Positions 7,463 to 14,679 of a DNA stretch of 64,000 nucleotides are shown here, piece by piece (positions within the stretch are counted from its first letter, which is position 1; the number at the start of each line of letters is the position of its first letter). A program made the position numbers and the translations under genes. The DNA comes from Chitinophaga sp. SYP-B3965 (GTDB lineage Bacteria; Bacteroidota; Bacteroidia; Chitinophagales; Chitinophagaceae). Below the pieces are notes generated by a model that ran no database searches, was not told the DNA's origin, and saw nothing but the letters and a program-made list of their open reading frames with translations. Location of the stretch: contig NZ_WJFD01000006.1 in the NCBI RefSeq assembly GCF_009647655.1, positions 124,001 to 188,000 of the forward strand, given 5' to 3'.

Positions 7463-8431
7463 TTAATTCACCATTAAACTACAACCCCTTAAAGCAGAAT
7501 GGTCCATTCGACCCAATACTTCAAAGCTGCCATCTGCATGCAGCCTGCCGATATCATCCGTAGCAATGAAGGCACAGGAGTGAATATTGGCCATATCTAC
7601 CACATTGATCACACCAGAAGCATTGGCGGAATACAATTGAAAAGGATCATTCTCGTCCCGCACCAATACTTTCATCCAGGGCGGGCAGCGGAAGATCCCC
7701 TCCCCTTTGGAATAAGCCTGGCTGAGCAATTCCGTCATGCCATATTCCGCATGGATCGTTTGCACACCCAGCCTTTCTTTTAAATAAGCATGCAGTTCTT
7801 CCCGCGTCCATTCTTCCCTGCGGCCTTTCATACCACCCGTTTCCATCACGATCACATTACTCAGATCAAGCTTGTAACGTTCTGCAAAATCCAGCAAGGC
7901 AAACGTAACGCCGATCAGCAATACCGGTTGTTTCAAAGCCTGCAGCGTTTCCGCCAGCTTTTCATGTTCATACAGGTAAAACCCGCTTTCCCCTTTCCCG
8001 CTGCGCTGGATCATTTCCTGCACCATGTACACAAGAGAAGAGTTTTGCCTTTCCAGGTAAGATGGCAGCAGGCCCAGTACCACAAAGTCTTCCACCGGCC
8101 CATAGAACTGACGGAAAGCTTCCATAAAACTTCGTGTATAGATGCCAGTGTCTTTAACAAGATGGCGGCTGTTAAGGGTTTGCGTAGTGCCGCTGCTTTC
8201 AAAAACTACCTGTGGCTCAAATTCTCCGCAGACCACCCGGTGGGTTTTGAAGAACTGGATCGGTAAAAAGGGGATCTGGCTGATCTCCTGCACATCGGCC
8301 GGGTTGATCTTCAAAGCATCCACATATGCCCTGTAGAGGGAATTGGTCAGGTACTGGAAGCGGAAAAGCTCTGGTACCAGGGCTTCCGGGTCCTTAGTGG
8401 TAAATATCCGGTCTGCAAAAGAATCGTTCAT
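7463..8431 (-). CDS. LuxE-like acyl-protein synthetase / acyltransferase
   Basis: 322 residues from the ATG at 8431; an earlier in-frame start at 8482 would fall upstream of the -7 element and is rejected. The sequence follows the LuxE/ANL adenylation pattern: FESSGTTQTLNSRH near residue 80 is the nucleotide-binding loop, ETGGMKGRREEWTREEL lies in the middle, HAEYGMTELLSQAYS marks the second core motif and IATDDIGRLHADGSFEVLGRMD the C-terminal hinge. LuxE activates fatty acids for the bioluminescence reductase, but no luxC, luxD or luxAB is near, so this is one of the stand-alone homologues whose carboxylate substrate is unknown. The last residues end soon after the hinge, without the full small C-terminal domain of acyl-CoA synthetases, as expected for LuxE. 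Confidence 0.85.
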   Translation of the reverse strand: MNDSFADRIFTTKDPEALVPELFRFQYLTNSLYRAYVDALKINPADVQEISQIPFLPIQFFKTHRVVCGEFEPQVVFESSGTTQTLNSRHLVKDTGIYTRSFMEAFRQFYGPVEDFVVLGLLPSYLERQNSSLVYMVQEMIQRSGKGESGFYLYEHEKLAETLQALKQPVLLIGVTFALLDFAERYKLDLSNVIVMETGGMKGRREEWTREELHAYLKERLGVQTIHAEYGMTELLSQAYSKGEGIFRCPPWMKVLVRDENDPFQLYSANASGVINVVDMANIHSCAFIATDDIGRLHADGSFEVLGRMDHSALRGCSLMVN

Positions 8432-8437
8432 CGGGAG

Positions 8438-8445
8438 CAAATTTA
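8438..8445 (-). promoter_or_regulatory. -7 element (TAAATTTG) of the LuxE-like gene
   Basis: A perfect TAnnTTTG lies six bases before the ATG at 8431, which implies a transcript starting at or almost at the start codon. No good -33 element was seen. Confidence 0.6.
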
Positions 8446-8516
8446 CGATCCTTATTAAAATACCCGAAATAGCATGTAACAAACCCGGGGAAGGGAGCGT
8501 TTATTATATTGGAGGC

Positions 8517-8547
8517 TTTGCCTTTTGGTCAATTTAATGTAGGTTTG
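8517..8547 (+). promoter_or_regulatory. consensus promoter of the lipoprotein gene, leaderless geometry
   Basis: TTTG at 8517-8520, exactly 19 bases, then TAGGTTTG at 8540-8547: both elements and the spacing match the Bacteroidota consensus. The ATG begins at 8552, only four bases after the -7 element. Confidence 0.85.
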
Positions 8548-8551
8548 TTAT

Positions 8552-9037
8552 ATGAAGAAAATTGTAGCTTTATCCATCGTACTGATAGGTTTTATGGGTT
8601 GCAAAAAGGATGATCCTAAAGGCGATAAACCTATACTCACTTTCAAATCTGTTTCGGCAGGGGATGTGGCTAAAGGAGAAGACCTCCTGATCTACACCTT
8701 CGAACTGAAAGATGGTAACGGAGATTATGACGATAGAGGTGCTATGTATGTGTTCGACCAGCGTTTATGGCGTGATAACCCAGATGATACTACTTATACT
8801 GACGTACTCTTCCCCCGGCTGGAAAGCCATGCTGGTGCTAAGATCAATGCAGAGGTGCAATTATATGCAAGCGATTCCTATTTGATAAATGGACAACCTG
8901 TTCGTACACGCCTCAGAGATGGTATCCCTCCTCCTGTTACCAATCCTGATACCATGCAGCTCAGGGTTTTTGTATTGGATGATGCCGGCAACAGCAGCGA
9001 TACTTTAATACTTCCCAAAGTAGCTATCCACAATTAG
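8552..9037 (+). CDS. small lipoprotein of unknown function
   Basis: 161 residues with a lipoprotein signal ending in the lipobox GFMGC (Cys17), so the protein is probably lipid-anchored in the outer or inner membrane. The mature part contains a short conserved-looking ELKDGNGDYDDRGAMYVFD stretch and VFVLDDAGNSSDTL near the end, a pattern seen in beta-sandwich (Ig-like) surface proteins of Bacteroidota. No enzyme motif is seen. It has its own consensus promoter with leaderless geometry and runs into the carboxylase gene 24 bases later without a terminator, so some read-through is likely. Confidence 0.8.
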   Translation: MKKIVALSIVLIGFMGCKKDDPKGDKPILTFKSVSAGDVAKGEDLLIYTFELKDGNGDYDDRGAMYVFDQRLWRDNPDDTTYTDVLFPRLESHAGAKINAEVQLYASDSYLINGQPVRTRLRDGIPPPVTNPDTMQLRVFVLDDAGNSSDTLILPKVAIHN

Positions 9038-9061
9038 ACCGCATTCCGTATTTTTACACGT

Positions 9062-10600
9062 ATGAGTAAAATACAGGAACTACAGTCCAAAATTGACTCA
9101 GCCCAACTGGGTGGTGGACAGGTACGCATTGATTCACAGCATAAGAAAGGTAAACTCACAGCCCGCGAAAGGCTCCAACTCCTTCTGGACGAAGGCTCTT
9201 TCGAAGAACTGGGCATGTTTGTACACAACCGGAACAAAGGAATAACCGCAGAACAGGAACAATTCCCCGGAGATGGTGTAGTAACCGGATACGGCACCGT
9301 AAACGGACGCCTCGTGTACGTTTTCTCCCAGGACTTCACCGTATACGGTGGCAGCCTCTCAGAACCACACGCCCAAAAGATCTGCAAGATCATGGACCTC
9401 GCCATGGAAAACGGCGCCCCCCTCATTGGTCTTAACGACAGTGGCGGTGCACGCATCCAGGAAGGAGTAGTAAGCCTGGCCGGTTATGCAGATATCTTCT
9501 ATCGCAATACCCGCGCCTCCGGCGTGATCCCGCAAATATCAGCCATCATGGGGCCCTGTGCCGGTGGAGCCGTTTACTCCCCTGCCATTACGGATTTCAT
9601 CCTCATGGTAGAGAATACTTCTTATATGTTTGTTACCGGCCCTAACGTGGTAAAAACAGTAACACATGAAGAAGTAACTTCAGAAGCCCTCGGCGGAGCA
9701 CATACCCATGCTACCAAAAGTGGTGTCACCCATTTTGCCTGCGCCAATGAAGTGGAATGTATCATGAACATCAAAAAGATGCTCAGCTACATGCCACAGA
9801 ACTGTGAGGATACCGCTCCCGTATATCCCTACGAGTTAGGCAATGAAGTTCGTCCTGTACTGAATAACATCATCCCCGAGAATCCCAATCAGCCTTATGA
9901 TATGAAGGAAGTGATCACGGAACTCACGGATACAGACAGCTTCCTGGAAGTACACAAAGATTACGCAGATAATATTATCGTAGGTTTTGCCCGCATTGCC
10001 GGAAGAAGTATCGGTATCGTAGCTAACCAGCCCGCTATCCTGGCCGGTGTACTGGATATCAAAGCTTCCGTTAAAGGAGCCCGCTTCACCCGTTTCTGCG
10101 ATGCATTCAATATTCCGCTCTTAGTACTGGTAGATGTTCCTGGTTTCTTGCCCGGCACAGACCAGGAATGGAATGGCATCATCACCAACGGCGCCAAATT
10201 GCTCTTTGCCCTCAGCGAAGCCACCGTTCCCAAGATCACGGTGACTACCCGTAAAGCATATGGCGGCGCCTATTGTGTGATGAACTCCAAACACATCGGC
10301 GCAGATCTCAACTTCGCTTTCCCGCAAGCAGAAATTGCGGTAATGGGAGCCAAAGGTGCAGTAGAGATCATTTATAAAAAAGAGATCGATGCCGCTAAGG
10401 ATCCGGAAGCACGCATGAATGAACTGGTATCAGAATACACTACCCGCTTCGCTAATCCTTACCTGGCAGCAGAAAAGGGATATATAGATGAAGTGATCTT
10501 ACCAGAAGAAACAAGGAATAAACTGATCAAAGGATATAAGATGCTGGAGAATAAAGTGGTGAACATGCCACGGAAGAAACACGGAAATATTCCTTTGTAA
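9062..10600 (+). CDS. acyl-CoA carboxylase beta subunit (propionyl-CoA carboxylase / methylmalonyl-CoA decarboxylase type)
   Basis: 512 residues, the full length of the carboxyltransferase subunit that moves CO2 between biotin and propionyl- or acetyl-CoA. The N-terminal crotonase half has KKGKLTARERLQLLLDEGSF and LNDSGGARIQEGV, with the oxyanion motif GPCAGGAVYSPA; the C-terminal half has ADNIIVGFARIAG, VPGFLPGTDQEWNGI and RKAYGGAYCVM, which hold the acyl-CoA site. The biotinylated alpha partner is not adjacent, so it must be encoded elsewhere. The substrate (propionyl-CoA versus another acyl-CoA) is inferred from similarity only. A near-consensus -7 element TATTTTTA (9049-9056) lies five bases before the ATG. 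Confidence 0.92.
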   Translation: MSKIQELQSKIDSAQLGGGQVRIDSQHKKGKLTARERLQLLLDEGSFEELGMFVHNRNKGITAEQEQFPGDGVVTGYGTVNGRLVYVFSQDFTVYGGSLSEPHAQKICKIMDLAMENGAPLIGLNDSGGARIQEGVVSLAGYADIFYRNTRASGVIPQISAIMGPCAGGAVYSPAITDFILMVENTSYMFVTGPNVVKTVTHEEVTSEALGGAHTHATKSGVTHFACANEVECIMNIKKMLSYMPQNCEDTAPVYPYELGNEVRPVLNNIIPENPNQPYDMKEVITELTDTDSFLEVHKDYADNIIVGFARIAGRSIGIVANQPAILAGVLDIKASVKGARFTRFCDAFNIPLLVLVDVPGFLPGTDQEWNGIITNGAKLLFALSEATVPKITVTTRKAYGGAYCVMNSKHIGADLNFAFPQAEIAVMGAKGAVEIIYKKEIDAAKDPEARMNELVSEYTTRFANPYLAAEKGYIDEVILPEETRNKLIKGYKMLENKVVNMPRKKHGNIPL

Positions 10601-10612
10601 GATAATAGGAAC

Positions 10613-10637
10613 GGCGCCTGGATAAGGCGCCTTTTTT
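10613..10637 (+). terminator. terminator after the carboxylase gene
   Basis: Seven-bp stem GGCGCCT / AGGCGCC, loop GGATA, followed by six T. Confidence 0.9.
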
Positions 10638-10649
10638 ATTTACCAGCTA

Positions 10650-10684
10650 AAAGAAAAAACCTCCGCCCTCTGCTGCGCGGCAAA
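10650..10684 (+). repeat. copy of the dispersed intergenic repeat
   Basis: AAAGAAAAAACCTCCGCC followed by CTCTGCTGCGCGGCAA is a diverged copy of the family also found at 28542-28680 and 42184-42432 (consensus core CCTTTGCTGCGCGGCAAGG preceded by an A-rich AAGAAAG tract and CCGCC). Confidence 0.65.
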
Positions 10685-10687
10685 CTC

Positions 10688-10915
10688 TCTCCCCCGCTCG
10701 TTGAAAAAATCCCCCTCCCCCTGCTCGTTGGGAAAATTCCCTCTCGCCCTCGTTGAAAAAATAAAAACTCCCTCCCCCCGCCTGTTGAAAAATAAAAATC
10801 CTCCTTCATTGGAAAACCTCCCCTTCACTGAAAAAATCCCCCCACTCCCCACTCGTTGAAAAATCCCCCCTTCTTCAAATCGCTCTTCTTTCTAAAAAAA
10901 TCCCCCTCTCCCCTC
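10688..10915. repeat. low-complexity region with about seven degenerate 25-35-bp repeats
   Basis: The motif CTCGTTGAAAAAATCCCCC recurs in altered form (for example near 10697, 10721, 10747, 10780, 10806, 10827 and 10851), alternating C-rich and A-rich blocks. The 70-codon frame on the minus strand that spans it is low-complexity and not a gene. Nothing else is seen between the carboxylase terminator and the arsR promoter. Confidence 0.75.
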
Positions 10916-10931
10916 GCAGCCAGAAAATAAA

Positions 10932-10963
10932 TTTGCGTAGTTACTTAACTACGCATATATTTG
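10932..10963 (+). promoter_or_regulatory. promoter of the arsR operon
   Basis: TTTG at 10932-10935 and TATATTTG at 10956-10963 are 20 bases apart. The operator occupies the spacer. The leader to the ATG at 10982 is 18 bases. Confidence 0.8.
10934..10955. promoter_or_regulatory. ArsR-type operator O1
   Basis: TGCGTAGTTA-CT-TAACTACGCA is a perfect 10-bp inverted repeat filling the promoter spacer, the expected place for autorepression by the gene that follows. Confidence 0.8.
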
Positions 10964-10981
10964 TAGTCAAATAGCTACGCA
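10960..10981. promoter_or_regulatory. imperfect second operator O2
   Basis: TTTGTAGTCA-AA-TAGCTACGCA has the same architecture as O1; its right half matches O1 in nine of ten bases, its left half less well. It is centred 26 bp downstream of O1 and abuts the ATG. Confidence 0.55.
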
Positions 10982-11305
10982 ATGAATCTAAGAAGAGACG
11001 TATTCCAGGCCATAGCAGACCCCACAAGAAGGGCCATACTGCTGTTAGTGGCTTCGCAATCCATGACAGCCGGTGCGATAGCCTCCAACTTTGACACAGC
11101 CAGACCCACCGTTTCCAAACATTTACAGATCCTCACAGAATGCGAGTTACTGGAACAAACTCAAACCGGCAGGGAGATCCATTACCATATAAACGCAAAA
11201 AAAATGAAAGAAGTAGCAGACTTCATTGAACCATTCCGCCAAATGTGGGATGATCGTTTTAATAAACTGGAATCCATCATGAAAAAATACAAACCCAAAA
11301 AATAA
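10982..11305 (+). CDS. ArsR-family winged-helix regulator
   Basis: 107 residues. The winged-helix core starts with RRDVFQAIADPTRRAILLLV and the recognition helix is in ARPTVSKHLQILTECELLEQ (residues 41-60); the wing is TGREIHYHINAKKMKEV. No metal-binding Cys pair (ELCVCDL type) is present, so it is of the metal-independent branch that typically precedes an SRPBCC (AHSA1) gene, as here. It should repress its own operon through O1 and O2. The next ATG follows its stop by one base, so the genes are translationally coupled. Confidence 0.92.
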   Translation: MNLRRDVFQAIADPTRRAILLLVASQSMTAGAIASNFDTARPTVSKHLQILTECELLEQTQTGREIHYHINAKKMKEVADFIEPFRQMWDDRFNKLESIMKKYKPKK

Positions 11306-11306
11306 C

Positions 11307-11771
11307 ATGGAACTAAAAACAAAGATCAATGCCGAAAACGGCAGACAGGACCTCGTCATTACAAGGGAATTTGATCTCCCGCTGGAATTACTTTTCAGGG
11401 CATATGAAGAACCGGAACTGATTGAGGAATGGATGGGAACGAAAGTCCTGAAACTGGAAAACAAGAACCATGGCAGTTATCTCTATGAAACAACAGATCC
11501 TAAAGGAAACAAATACAGGTTCCACGGAACCATCCATGAGTTCAGTCCTAACCAGAAGATCACACGGACCTTTGAAATGGAAAATACACCATTTGCCGTT
11601 CAGCTGGAGTTCATTGAATTTGAAAAACTCACAGAAGATACCAGCAAACTCACGATGCACGTAATATATAAATCTGGAAAATACAGAGATCAAATGTTGC
11701 AGCTGCCATTCAAACAAGGCATCAACATGGCACATAACCGTATACAGGAAATCCTAACTAAATCAAAATAA
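11307..11771 (+). CDS. SRPBCC (AHSA1-like) domain protein
   Basis: 154 residues forming one START-like/Bet v1-type cavity domain: ITREFDLPLELLFRAYEEPELIEEWMG at the start is the family hallmark, followed by beta-strands YRFHGTIHEFSPNQKITRTFEM and a long C-terminal helix with MAHNRIQEILTK. Such proteins bind small hydrophobic ligands; in arsR-SRPBCC operons the ligand is generally unknown. It is the second gene of the operon, one base from arsR and one base from the DoxX-like gene. Confidence 0.9.
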   Translation: MELKTKINAENGRQDLVITREFDLPLELLFRAYEEPELIEEWMGTKVLKLENKNHGSYLYETTDPKGNKYRFHGTIHEFSPNQKITRTFEMENTPFAVQLEFIEFEKLTEDTSKLTMHVIYKSGKYRDQMLQLPFKQGINMAHNRIQEILTKSK

Positions 11772-11772
11772 T

Positions 11773-12153
11773 ATGACAAAGAGAAACAAGATCATCTATT
11801 GGATCGCCACGTTATGGCTCGCATTAGGCATGGTAGCTACAGGAATAGTACAGTTAATGAAAGTGAAGGAAGAAGTGGAAAACATTACCCATTTAGGCTA
11901 CCCTGTTTACATTCTCACAATAATAGGTATCTGGAAATTACTCGGCGTAGTATCCGTACTTATTCCTAAATTTCCTTTAGTGAAGGAATGGGCTTATGCA
12001 GGCTTTTTCTTTGCCATGTCCGGTGCGATATTTTCGCATATAGCAGTAGGTAATCCAGTAAGTAAAATATGGCCCCCGCTGTTATTGCTCGTCCTGACAG
12101 TGATTTCCTGGTATTTCAGGCCCGCAAACAGGAAACTTTCAGTTAACCAATAA
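11773..12153 (+). CDS. DoxX-like membrane protein
   Basis: 126 residues with four hydrophobic segments: IIYWIATLWLALGMVATGIVQLM, VYILTIIGIWKLLGVVSVLI, WAYAGFFFAMSGAIFSHIAVG and LLLLVLTVISWYF. The GIWKLLG motif and the order of helices fit the DoxX_2 family of inner-membrane proteins, often next to SRPBCC genes. Function unknown; other DoxX relatives have been tied to thiosulfate or redox homeostasis. Third gene of the arsR operon. Confidence 0.85.
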   Translation: MTKRNKIIYWIATLWLALGMVATGIVQLMKVKEEVENITHLGYPVYILTIIGIWKLLGVVSVLIPKFPLVKEWAYAGFFFAMSGAIFSHIAVGNPVSKIWPPLLLLVLTVISWYFRPANRKLSVNQ

Positions 12154-12164
12154 ATTTGAAAACT

Positions 12165-12746
12165 ATGAATCCTAAGGTTGATTTCTATTTTCAAAAAGCC
12201 GAAAAGTGGCAGAAGGAACTGGAACTATTAAGAACGATCGTTCTTGACTGCCAACTGACCGAAGAATTGAAGTGGGGTGTTCCCTGTTATACGTTTGAAG
12301 GAACCAACATCGTGTTGATACATGATTTTAAAGAATACTGTGCGCTGCTGTTTCATAAAGGCGTTTTGCTAAAGGATCCCAAAGGCATCCTGATCCAGCA
12401 AACGAAGAATGTGCAGTCGGCACGCCAGATCAGGTTCACCAGTGTGCAGGAAATAACCAAGCTGAAAGCTACCCTGAAAGCTTACATTTTTGAAGCGGTG
12501 GAAGTAGAAGAAGCCGGCCTGAAAGTAGAATTAAAAAAGACCGAAGACTTCCCCGTTCCGGAAGAATTCCAGGATAAATTAGATAAAATACCCGCCCTGA
12601 AAAAGGCTTTCAAAGCCTTAACACCAGGACGGCAAAGAGCATACATCTTTCATTTCTCTCAGGCCAAACAATCCAAAACCCGGGCGTCGAGAGTGGAGAA
12701 ATTCATGCCGAAGATCCTGGAAGGAAAGGGACTGGAGGATGAGTGA
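12165..12746 (+). CDS. YdeI/OmpD-associated family protein with DUF1801-like domain
   Basis: 193 residues from the ATG at 12165; a TTG nine bases upstream is less likely. The N-terminal part (residues 1-110) has the DUF1801 pattern with LKWGVPCYTFEGTNIVLIHDFKEYCALLF, and the C-terminal part has KKAFKALTPGRQRAYIFHFSQAKQSKTRASRVEKFMPKIL, split here only in description, which is the hallmark of YdeI-type proteins. Members protect against some peptides in enterobacteria but the biochemical role is unknown. Fourth gene of the arsR operon, eleven bases after the DoxX gene. Confidence 0.85.
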   Translation: MNPKVDFYFQKAEKWQKELELLRTIVLDCQLTEELKWGVPCYTFEGTNIVLIHDFKEYCALLFHKGVLLKDPKGILIQQTKNVQSARQIRFTSVQEITKLKATLKAYIFEAVEVEEAGLKVELKKTEDFPVPEEFQDKLDKIPALKKAFKALTPGRQRAYIFHFSQAKQSKTRASRVEKFMPKILEGKGLEDE

Positions 12747-12800
12747 TTCCTCCCCACTTACGTTCAGGTAAGCGCGCTCGTTTCTGTTATGAAAGAGCAC

Positions 12801-12808
12801 TACATTTG
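12801..12808 (+). promoter_or_regulatory. -7 element (TACATTTG) of the FMN reductase gene
   Basis: A perfect TAnnTTTG ends four bases before the ATG at 12813, so the transcript is probably leaderless. An in-frame ATG at 12789 lies upstream of it and is rejected. Confidence 0.65.
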
Positions 12809-12812
12809 CGGC

Positions 12813-13382
12813 ATGTACCAATTAAAAATCATCATCGCTACGATAAGGGAAGGTCGCAAAGGTCCCATCGTAGCCAACTGGATCACTGAACTGGCCAAAC
12901 AGCATGGCAGCTTTGAAGTAGAAGTGCTGGACCTCGCCACCATCAACCTCCCGATGATGTCTGAACCACATCATCCCAGCATGAGGAAGTATGAACATGC
13001 ACACACTAAACAATGGAGCGAAACCATTGATGCAGCAGATGCCTTCATTTTTGTAACCGGTGAATATGATTATAATTACCCTGCTCCCCTGCGCAACGCA
13101 TTGGAATACCTCTTTCATGAATGGGGATACAAAGCTGCGGGAACAGTAAGTTATGGTGGTGTGTCTGCCGGAACAAGAGCCGCCAACAGCCTGAAGAACG
13201 ACCTGGCTACATTTAAAATGGTGTCTTTAACAGAAGCAGTACATCTCCCCTTCTTCGCACAATTCATTAATGATGAAGATGTATTCGTGCCCACAGAATC
13301 TGCTGAAAAGCAAGCCAAAGTGATGCTTAATGAACTCGTTAGATGGACGAAGGGATTAAAGATCATAAAAGAGAACAAGTAG
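12813..13382 (+). CDS. NAD(P)H-dependent FMN reductase family protein
   Basis: 189 residues of flavodoxin-like fold. The N-terminal LKIIIATIREGRKGPIVANW holds the phosphate-binding loop, and TGEYDYNYPAPLRNALEYL near residues 80-98 is the flavin-ring motif of the family, with YGGVSAGTRAANSL after it. Enzymes of this type reduce FMN, quinones or azo dyes using NAD(P)H. It could be expressed with the arsR operon (66 bases away) but has its own -7 element. Confidence 0.9.
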   Translation: MYQLKIIIATIREGRKGPIVANWITELAKQHGSFEVEVLDLATINLPMMSEPHHPSMRKYEHAHTKQWSETIDAADAFIFVTGEYDYNYPAPLRNALEYLFHEWGYKAAGTVSYGGVSAGTRAANSLKNDLATFKMVSLTEAVHLPFFAQFINDEDVFVPTESAEKQAKVMLNELVRWTKGLKIIKENK

Positions 13383-13459
13383 CAAAAGAAGTTGAATTAT
13401 TATTAATGTATTACTAATTAATAATAATGGCAAAACATTTATAATAAATACATTTTTTG

Positions 13460-13497
13460 AGGAATTCAGTGTTTTAAGAGAACGCTGAATTCCTTTA
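13460..13497 (+). terminator. terminator after the FMN reductase gene
   Basis: Fourteen-bp stem AGGAATTCAGTGTT / AACGCTGAATTCCT with one G-T pair and a seven-base loop; the following T-tract is short. Confidence 0.65.
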
Positions 13498-13778
13498 TCG
13501 TATTTACTTTCCACATTAAAAACAGACCAAGTCCACCCCAAGTCCACATCATCTCCACAGCAAGTCCACACCATCTCCACCCTCTCCCCCACACCTCCCC
13601 ATCTCCCTCCCATCTCCCCCTCATAGTTCCCCCATCTCCCTCCCATGTACCAGCCTTACTTCCTCTATAGCATAAATTACTGATAACCCCTCTTATAAGC
13701 TACCAATGACTTATCTCATAAACCCCACATGACCTGGCTCATATAAGATATCCTCAGCTATTTCCTATTTTAGCATCC
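13498..13778. other. C-rich low-complexity intergenic region with a quadruplex motif
   Basis: Variants of CATCTCC and AAGTCCAC recur between 13526 and 13645. On the minus strand 13620-13597 has four G-runs of at least three with loops of 4, 1 and 4 bases, a canonical G-quadruplex motif. No gene is seen; the open frame on the minus strand is compositional. Confidence 0.6.
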
Positions 13779-14627
13779 ATGATCCGGGGCTTCTTCAACT
13801 TTATCCTGTTCAGTTCACTATACATTGCCATCTGTGCCGTACTGATGACCTGGCAAACCAACGATATCCTGCAACTACGGTACGATACCCTGAACTATTA
13901 CGGCTTCGTGTTCTTCTCCACCATCTGCAGTTATAACTTTCACTGGTACCTCACCACCGGTTCCCCCGGCCACTCAGAAAGGATCCTCTGGGGCCAGCGC
14001 CAGCGTAAACTGCAATTGCTGGGATGTGCCATCGGCCTCTTAGGTGCTATCTGGTTCGGCATCCCTTTATTACATCACTGGTTACCCGTAAGCGGCGCCG
14101 TACTCCTTACTTTCCTGTACTCCGCCCCCAAAGTGCCACATAAAACTTTCCGCTGGCTCAGCAGGATCGCCGTCGGCAAAACCATCTTCCTCACTTTCGT
14201 ATGGACTTACGTTACCACCGTACTCCCTGCCCTCATAGCAGGTAATACAGATGCGCTGGAAACATTGTACCTCACCGGCCACCGCTTCTTCCTCATCTAC
14301 GCCATCTGCATCCTCTTCGATTATCGCGACAGAGAACAGGATCGCCAACAGGGCATCCGCAGCCTCATCACCATACTCCCGGATACACAGCTGGATAAAT
14401 TATACTACGGCTCCATCGTTTTAGCTGCCGTGTTTGCCTTACTCCTGGCGCCTTCCATACCCATCTTTGTGTTATTCAGTTTACTGGTTCCTGTCAGTAT
14501 AACGGCCATGATTAAACGATATGCACAAACACACAATTCGGATTATGTCTACTACTTTTTCCTCGATGGTTTGATGATGCTCTCTGCCCTCATACATCTC
14601 CTTTGGGTGAGCGCCGGCGGAATATGA
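13779..14627 (+). CDS. UbiA-like membrane protein (prenyltransferase superfamily, atypical)
   Basis: 282 residues with about eight hydrophobic segments. ILFDYRDREQDRQQGIRSL near residues 180-198 closely matches the second Asp-rich motif of UbiA prenyltransferases (DxxDxxxD), and the topology is compatible. The first motif expected near residues 45-60 (NxxxDxxxD) is not present; that stretch reads YNFHWYLTTG. It may therefore be a divergent or non-prenylating member. It stands alone between a low-complexity region and the M42 peptidase gene and its substrate is unknown. Confidence 0.7.
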   Translation: MIRGFFNFILFSSLYIAICAVLMTWQTNDILQLRYDTLNYYGFVFFSTICSYNFHWYLTTGSPGHSERILWGQRQRKLQLLGCAIGLLGAIWFGIPLLHHWLPVSGAVLLTFLYSAPKVPHKTFRWLSRIAVGKTIFLTFVWTYVTTVLPALIAGNTDALETLYLTGHRFFLIYAICILFDYRDREQDRQQGIRSLITILPDTQLDKLYYGSIVLAAVFALLLAPSIPIFVLFSLLVPVSITAMIKRYAQTHNSDYVYYFFLDGLMMLSALIHLLWVSAGGI

Positions 14628-14679
14628 TGCACAGAATGCCGGGAATCCGTATTTTCGCAGGATAATTAATCGAACAAAG

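Noticed and set aside
10640..10852. 70-codon frame on the minus strand in the degenerate repeats
   Set aside because: Low-complexity Gly/Phe/Arg text that mirrors the C-rich repeat; no start signal and no protein-like pattern.
13356..13646. 96-codon frame on the minus strand over the C-rich tract
   Set aside because: Compositional (Gly/Trp/Val repeats), overlapping the FMN reductase end and terminator.
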